NCBI RefSeq assembly: GCF_030463535.1
Contig: NC_132891.1
Coordinates: forward strand, 4,138,809 to 4,202,808
Direction: 5' to 3'
DNA: 64,000 nt
Origin: Salminus brasiliensis
Lineage: Eukaryota; Chordata; Actinopteri; Characiformes; Bryconidae
The notes under the pieces are model-generated. The model searched no databases, was not told where the DNA came from, and saw nothing but the letters and a program-made list of their open reading frames with translations. This document shows, in pieces, positions 60,241 to 64,000 of this stretch (the stretch's first letter is position 1; every line of letters starts with the position of its first letter). Made by a program: the position numbers and the translations under genes.

Positions 60241-61860
60241 GTTTAGGTTGCTCAGCAACACAAGGGTCAAATATTATTCCATAATGAACAGCACAAATAC
60301 TTTAAGGACTTTCACTCAGAATTCAGTTTGTGGAGATTCAAGCACTCAGACACTTGTTGATGATGAGGAAGTGTCCAAATTTCTTTTTTGTTTCTACTTA
60401 AACTTAAGTTTCTACGTACACTAAATAGTAGCCCACTATATAGTGCAGTACTAATAAGGGAGTAGGGATCTGTTTCAGTCTGAGAGTGGGTGTATATTTC
60501 ACAATCGCACAGTGGTCATCCTGGAATACTACTGTGTTCTACTTGGATACGAAGCACAGACTTCGAGGAATAGTGGGCTAAAATTGACACGAGCAATGAC
60601 GCTCAAGAGACTGGGGTACACCTTAGCAGGACTAGTGCTGTTATTCTGGCTGGTGGACACGTAACCATGTATTAGAGGAGAAATGATGAATGCAATTTAT
60701 TACGTTTTAAGCTTAAACATGGATAGTTTCTATTTTCCTATGCAATAGTGAAGGGCCAATGGGAGGGCTGATGATGGAAACAGCTTGTCTATTCAAAAAT
60801 ATAATTCATATATTGTTTCTTTTTCCTTGAATGTGAATTTCAGAGCATATAGTTAACTCAAACCATCCATCTGTCGGTTTATGGTTATGCTCATTCTTTA
60901 GGCCAGAAACATACTCGACGCAACGCCCGACCAACGCTCTGCAAACGCCACGTACGTTCTTGCTTTACTGTGGTGGCTAAACCCCCAGTACTCAGTTGGG
61001 GCCATAGAGAGAGACCAGACCATCAGACCAGACTCGTCCACCATGACAGTTGAGTGGAAAAAAAAAACGAAGGCAGTACAAGACAACTCTCAAGAGCCTT
61101 TTGCAGCAAGAATTCGCTTCAGAATTCAGTTTGCGTAGCTGGAAGCGTTCGCGGCCTTGCGTAAAGTATGTCCTGGGCCTTATTCAGTTGTAAGATGAAT
61201 CATGTATAAACAACTTTAACTGTATATTACAGGTAGTCCTAGCATAAATACTGTAATTCTGAAAACAATGTAGCAGTACTTCTAGATTACCTTTCTACTT
61301 TTAACTATACTGTTATTGTCAAAGTTACTTTGATGCATTTAAGCCTCAATCTTAGCTAAATAATACAATTAGTGACCCTAATTCAGTGTTGTTAGTGATT
61401 TCAGAGTGTTTTGAAGAACATGCTATACACATAAGAGCAGGTTATTAAATTTATCCATTGGTAAGAAACTTGTTAAACTTTTGGGTTTGTTTTGGGTTCC
61501 TGTACAAGAGCTGAGCGACTGTAAAGTCTGGCTAAAAGTTCTGCAGTGACTTTTTCTCGAGTGGATGTCTCTTGAAGCTGGTCAAATCGTTCCTCAGAAG
61601 AGTCTCTTTAGATGGAAATCTGCTGAGAGCAGGTCAGCTTACTTGATTTCCCTCTGCGTAGGCACTGTGTGTTTATTTTTAAAAGGAGAAGCAGCCCAGG
61701 TGAGGTCACCCATGACCACACGCTCGCAGACTGTTTCATTCGCATTCATGTAGAAACAAACGTTCTACATTGATACTAAAAGACACTGGTTACTAACGCA
61801 GGATTATTACGCGACCCCTTTTGAGGTCGGTTTCAGTGTGTTTTGAGGTTCCTTTTGAGG
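60241..61860. other. Intergenic, nothing recognised
   Basis: AT-rich single-copy-looking DNA. Frames such as 60898-61086 and 61565-61753 show no motif and no splice context. Confidence 0.5.
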
Positions 61861-61869
61861 AACCTTGAG

Positions 61870-62180
61870 GTCCACCGGTCAGCCATTACATTGACAGATC
61901 TGACTGTTCGAGGCGTGGACTCCACAAGACCTCTGAAGGTGTCCTTTGGTGTCTGGCACCAAGACTAACATTAGCAGCAGATCCTGGAAGCAAGTCCTGG
62001 AAGTTGTGAGGTGGGAACTCCATGAGCATCTGTGAGCCTGTCCATGAACCTGTTGCCAGTTCTAAGGTTGTCCTTTCTTGGTAAATACCAAGCACTGCAT
62101 ACCAGGAATACCCCACAAGACCGGCCTGATGTTTTTGTGATGTTGTGATCCAGTCATCTAGAACGTCACAGTTAGCGTAA
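61870..62180 (-). mobile_element. Family E DNA-transposon relic
   Basis: CACCGGTCAGCCATTACATT, GGCGTGGACTCCACAAGACC, TCTGAAGGTGTCCTTTGGTG and GATCCAGTCATCTAGAACGT match the family. A 153-codon minus-strand frame (61886-62347) overlaps it and is repeat-derived. Confidence 0.78.
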
Positions 62181-63129
62181 GATGATGGGGCTATAAATAC
62201 CTGTGGGGTGAGTGACAGTGCAGTAAGGGTCTCATGTGTGGAAGATGGGTCACAAAGCAGATACAGTTGATGATTGGCTAAAAGGAGTGACTGCAATTGG
62301 GAAGTGGCTGAATCTGCAGGTGTACTTACTCTTACTCCTCTCATCACACATCCGGACCCTGATTTTTACACCAACAGCTGCTGTTGAAAGTCACCTAAAG
62401 CCAAAGGTAATGTGCTCGCATGTAAAACCAGTGCAAAGAGCGTGAAACCCAGACCATACAGCATGGAAGGGGCCAGCAACCACCAACAACACCAACCAGC
62501 ATCTTCCCTGATGAACATAATGAAGATTTTATTCTAGATGAACCGCCTTCTTGATGAACTGGACAACAAAAATGCAATTAATTTGCTTTACTATGCAAAT
62601 AAAGTACATTTGCAACTAACAAGTAACTTCCAGCCCAGCCCTGAACTTCACTGGCGTCCACTGCATGCCAGCATAGCTAATCAAGTGACGGTCACAACTG
62701 ATAACATCATACTGAATACAGTAGGAGATGCTTGTTGATGTGTTTGCATGAACCAAGACATTTCAGGGAACATTAGCAGAGTCACTGGTGTCGGCTTTCT
62801 GAGGAGGAAGAATCAAATGACATACTGTCCTGTGAGTGAACTGGGTTGTACTGTATATTAGCTCCCATCCATAAGACAACAATAACACCACAGTAGGCCA
62901 CTTGGTCTTAGGGTCGTAGAGAACAGTCGTACCTGCAAGTGGTTGCATACAATATTCATTCCCATCAGGGAATCACCTTCACTGTAGACAGGATCCCTCT
63001 ATACTGAGAGTGTTGATGGAAGACTGTCTCTGCACAACACTCCGCCTGGTGGAGGACCATGCAGGTGCACCACTATTCCCATTTACATAATGGGTAAGCA
63101 AATGCCATAACCTGAAACTGGGATTCAAG
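62181..63129. other. Intergenic, nothing recognised
   Basis: No gene or clear repeat seen. Several 60- to 70-codon frames have no family features. Confidence 0.5.
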
Positions 63130-64000
63130 GTCTGTTGATTAATTAAACTGAGCCAACGATTTATTCAGTTGAGGAAATGATTTAATAAATTGAGGGAATG
63201 ATTTAATAGACCGAGGGTATGACCTAATAAATTGAGGATGTGTGAATTATCAAATGAGGAAACTAATTATTAAATTAAGTTAATTATTTATTAAATTAAG
63301 GGTATAGTTTAATAAATTGAGGGAACTATTTATTAAATTGAGGGAATGTTTATTAAACTAAGGGTATGGTTTAATACATTGAGTCAATTATTTATTAAAT
63401 AAAGGTATCATTTATGGGTATAATAAATTATCAAATTGAGGGAATTATTTCTTAGATTGAGTGAATGATTTATTAAATTGAGGAAATTATTAAATTGTGG
63501 GTATCATTTAACAAATTGATGGTATAACTTAATAAACTGAAGGAATGATTTATTAAATGTAGGGTATGGTTTAATACATTGAGTAAATTATTTATTTTAT
63601 TTTATTAAATTATGGGTATAATGTATGTATAAATTATGGGTATCATTTATTGATATAATAAATGAGCAAATTGAGGGGATTATTTAATAGATTGAGTGAA
63701 TAGTTTATTAAACTAAGATTTTAAAAATAAAATTAAGGGTATATTTTAATACATTTAGGGTATTCATTAACAAATTAAGAGAAATTTTATTAGATTGAGG
63801 AAATTATTGAAGGTGTGATTTAATAAATTAAGGGAATGTTTATTAAACTGAGGGTATGGTTTATTACATTGAGTAAATTATTTATTAAATGATGGGTCTC
63901 ATTTATGGGTATAATAAATGATCAAATTGAGTGAATGATTTATTAGATTGAGGAAATTATTAAATTGGGGTACAATTTAATAAATTTAGGAAATAGTTTA
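63130..64000. repeat. Degenerate AT-rich tandem array running off the right edge
   Basis: ATTTATTAAATTGAGGGAAT and GGGTATGGTTTAATACATTG-type words repeat irregularly (basic period near 20-40 bases) through the end of the window. Confidence 0.85.

Noticed and set aside
61886-62347. 153-codon minus-strand frame
   Set aside because: Overlaps a Family E transposon relic, has no conserved transposase residues and no homologous copy with the same frame in the window.

Overview
This window is nuclear DNA of a vertebrate, almost certainly a teleost fish. It carries four recognisable, intron-rich vertebrate genes plus the last exon of a fifth, all on the + strand, in AT-rich non-coding DNA full of fish-type repeats: hAT-like elements with TIRs that begin TAGGGATGCACCGATC, short nonautonomous TIR elements, tRNA-headed SINEs, minisatellites and long (TG)n/(TA)n tracts. 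An ostariophysan is a reasonable guess, but the sequence alone does not settle the species.

Layout. 1-660 is a GGTCATGCTGG-type minisatellite. 707-899 is the terminal coding exon of an unidentified membrane protein. 2540-8193 is arl6ip5 (PRA1 family, 3 coding exons, 190 aa). 12940-23412 is srsf6 (SR splicing factor, 6 coding exons, 382 aa), with a candidate poison exon in intron 2. 26374-43625 is l3mbtl1 (three MBT repeats, C2HC finger, SAM; 21 coding exons, 833 aa). 50643-59340 is sgk2 (AGC kinase, 12 coding exons, 361 aa). 59486-64000 is intergenic and repeat-rich. I joined each gene by hand from splice sites. Phases agree at every junction, each CDS total is a multiple of three, and no joined frame has an internal stop.

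Context. srsf6-l3mbtl1-sgk2 reproduces the order of human 20q13.12. arl6ip5 is on 3p14 in human, so its place upstream of srsf6 looks like a fish-lineage junction. The genes do not form a pathway: they are an ER membrane protein, a splicing regulator, a chromatin reader and a kinase, each with its own promoter.

I found no new gene system. The most interesting points are regulatory or structural. Two oppositely oriented copies of one element flank l3mbtl1 coding exon 4. Two l3mbtl1 3' splice sites sit directly on element ends. An srsf6 intron-2 block would stop translation one codon after inclusion. Several satellite-like arrays lie inside introns. Much of the annotation of repeats rests on internal comparison within this window, since no repeat library could be searched.
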